A stretch of 13,779 bases of DNA from an uncultured Bacilli bacterium (GTDB lineage Bacteria; Bacillota_I; Bacilli_A; RF39; UBA660): NCBI GenBank assembly GCA_944358665.1, contig CALVRP010000014.1, positions 1 to 13,779 on the forward strand, in the 5' to 3' direction. The first letter of the stretch is position 1. Each line of letters begins with the position of its first letter. A model generated the notes under the pieces. It worked only from the letters and a program-made list of their open reading frames with translations. It had not been told where the DNA came from and made no database searches. Below, piece after piece: positions 13,517-13,779 of this stretch. The translations under genes and the position numbers were made by a program.

Positions 13517-13540
13517 AAAACTAGGTATTTATTACCTAGT
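13517..13540 (-). terminator. Terminator-like hairpin after the tRNA-Met 3' half
   Basis: Perfect 8-bp stem ACTAGGTA/TACCTAGT (13520-13527, 13533-13540), 5-base loop, then TTT only on the minus strand. It lies 11 bases past the CCA end and is followed by a second, stronger terminator. Confidence 0.7.
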
Positions 13541-13551
13541 AACATTCAATA

Positions 13552-13596
13552 TGGTAGCGAGAGGGGGATTCGAACCCTCGACCCTACGGGTATGAA
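13552..13596 (-). pseudogene. 3' half of an elongator tRNA-Met (CAT), 5' half missing
   Basis: On the minus strand the sequence runs from the anticodon loop TTCATACC (anticodon CAT at 13592-13594) through CCGTAGGGTC, the T arm GAGGG-TTCGAAT-CCCCC, acceptor strand TCTCGCT and ACCA with encoded CCA at 13552. It resembles the 3' half of elongator tRNA-Met. No acceptor 5' strand (AGCGAGA) or D arm follows; instead there are eight T residues. TTAGAGC at 13603-13609 matches the end of a D arm at the right distance but nothing beyond it does. The T stem has an A-C mismatch (second against fourth pair position), consistent with a non-functional remnant. It could be an attachment-site half left by an integrated element. 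Confidence 0.75.
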
Positions 13597-13632
13597 AAAA
13601 AAGCTCTAATTAGTAATATGATGTAAAATATC

Positions 13633-13660
13633 AAAAAAGCCTTTATTTTTAGGGCTTTTT
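13633..13660. terminator. Bidirectional terminator hairpin
   Basis: Perfect 8-bp stem AAAAAGCC/GGCTTTTT (13634-13641, 13653-13660) around an 11-base loop, with T runs on both strands. No adjacent gene in the window obviously uses it; it may end a gene lying beyond the right edge. Confidence 0.7.
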
Positions 13661-13673
13661 ATTATTTGTAAAA

Positions 13674-13723
13674 TTTGAGTAAGTTTGAATAGATTTGATT
13701 AAATATAAGTAAATTTGAATTAT
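13674..13723. repeat. Five 10-bp phased repeats, consensus TTTGAATAAA
   Basis: Units start at 13674, 13684, 13694, 13704 and 13714: TTTGAGTAAG, TTTGAATAGA, TTTGATTAAA, a degenerate TATAAGTAAA and TTTGAATTAT. The period is exactly ten, about one helical turn. The region has stops in every frame, so it is not a coding repeat. Protein-binding array is the likely role. Confidence 0.7.
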
Positions 13724-13739
13724 TTTTTATAAAAAATAA
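13720..13739. repeat. 20-bp perfect palindrome next to the phased repeats
   Basis: TTATTTTTTATAAAAAATAA is identical to its reverse complement and overlaps the end of the last repeat unit. It is composed only of A and T, so chance is not negligible in this background. Confidence 0.6.
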
Positions 13740-13779
13740 CTAAAATATAACTACAAATTTTTTATAGATATTTAATCAA

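Noticed and set aside
13552..13630. Complete functional tRNA gene
   Set aside because: No acceptor 5' strand or D arm can be found, the anticodon 5' stem is replaced by T residues and the T stem has a mismatch.
13674..13723. CRISPR array
   Set aside because: Units are 10 bp with no spacers; there are no cas genes.
13620..13779. End of an integrase or other gene entering from the right edge
   Set aside because: Stops occur repeatedly in all three minus-strand frames; only a stretch of about 25 codons is open.

Overview
The window is strongly AT-rich bacterial DNA. Every convincing gene lies on the minus strand, so all transcription runs from high to low coordinates. Strong GGAGG-type ribosome binding sites, TATAAT promoters, lipoprotein signals, short gaps closed by hairpin-plus-T terminators, and TGA used as a stop (the ATGA overlap near 2232 and the TGATG overlap near 9092) point to a low-GC Firmicutes/Bacilli-type gut bacterium using the standard code. 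A reduced-genome lineage related to the uncultured RF39/Mollicutes-like clades fits the protein style, but that placement is inference.

Layout in transcription order (right to left). At the right edge, 13552-13779 holds no gene. It contains the 3' half of an elongator tRNA-Met, a bidirectional hairpin, a helically phased 10-bp repeat array and a 20-bp palindrome; this may be the end of an integrated element. Next come a VanZ-like membrane protein (12860-13357), a membrane-anchored XRE regulator (12054-12764), an ABM-nitroreductase fusion (11087-11890), a secreted surface protein with a C-terminal anchor (9845-10903), and a second membrane XRE regulator translationally coupled to a small unknown protein (8841-9682). 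These are followed by an MmcQ/YjbR protein (7734-8744), a DUF3923-like and a DUF5661-like small protein, an N-terminally anchored aldo/keto reductase (6114-7073) behind a MerR-type promoter, and a four-TM protein with five 21-residue IFGD repeats (5261-6040). Then come a paralogue of the surface protein broken by one in-frame TAA (3778-4941), a third membrane XRE regulator with a Cys-containing ectodomain (2980-3687), a coupled pair of thiol-chemistry lipoproteins (rhodanese-like and double thioredoxin-like, 1366-2900), a small membrane protein (796-1293) and the N-terminal two-thirds of a GT4 glycosyltransferase (1-730).

Much of the content concerns the cell envelope: exported or anchored enzymes, surface proteins and three transmembrane one-component regulators. 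I see no complete novel multi-gene machine. The strongest non-obvious signals are regulatory or structural: (1) a recurrent terminator hairpin (ACTAGAT...ATCTAGT-Tn) whose tail sits exactly 17 bp from the next gene's TATAAT at four loci; (2) a direct-repeat site at identical distance (57 bp) from the -10 box of both surface-protein paralogues; (3) a perfect inverted repeat in front of one XRE operon; and (4) the tRNA-Met half beside the 10-bp repeat array.
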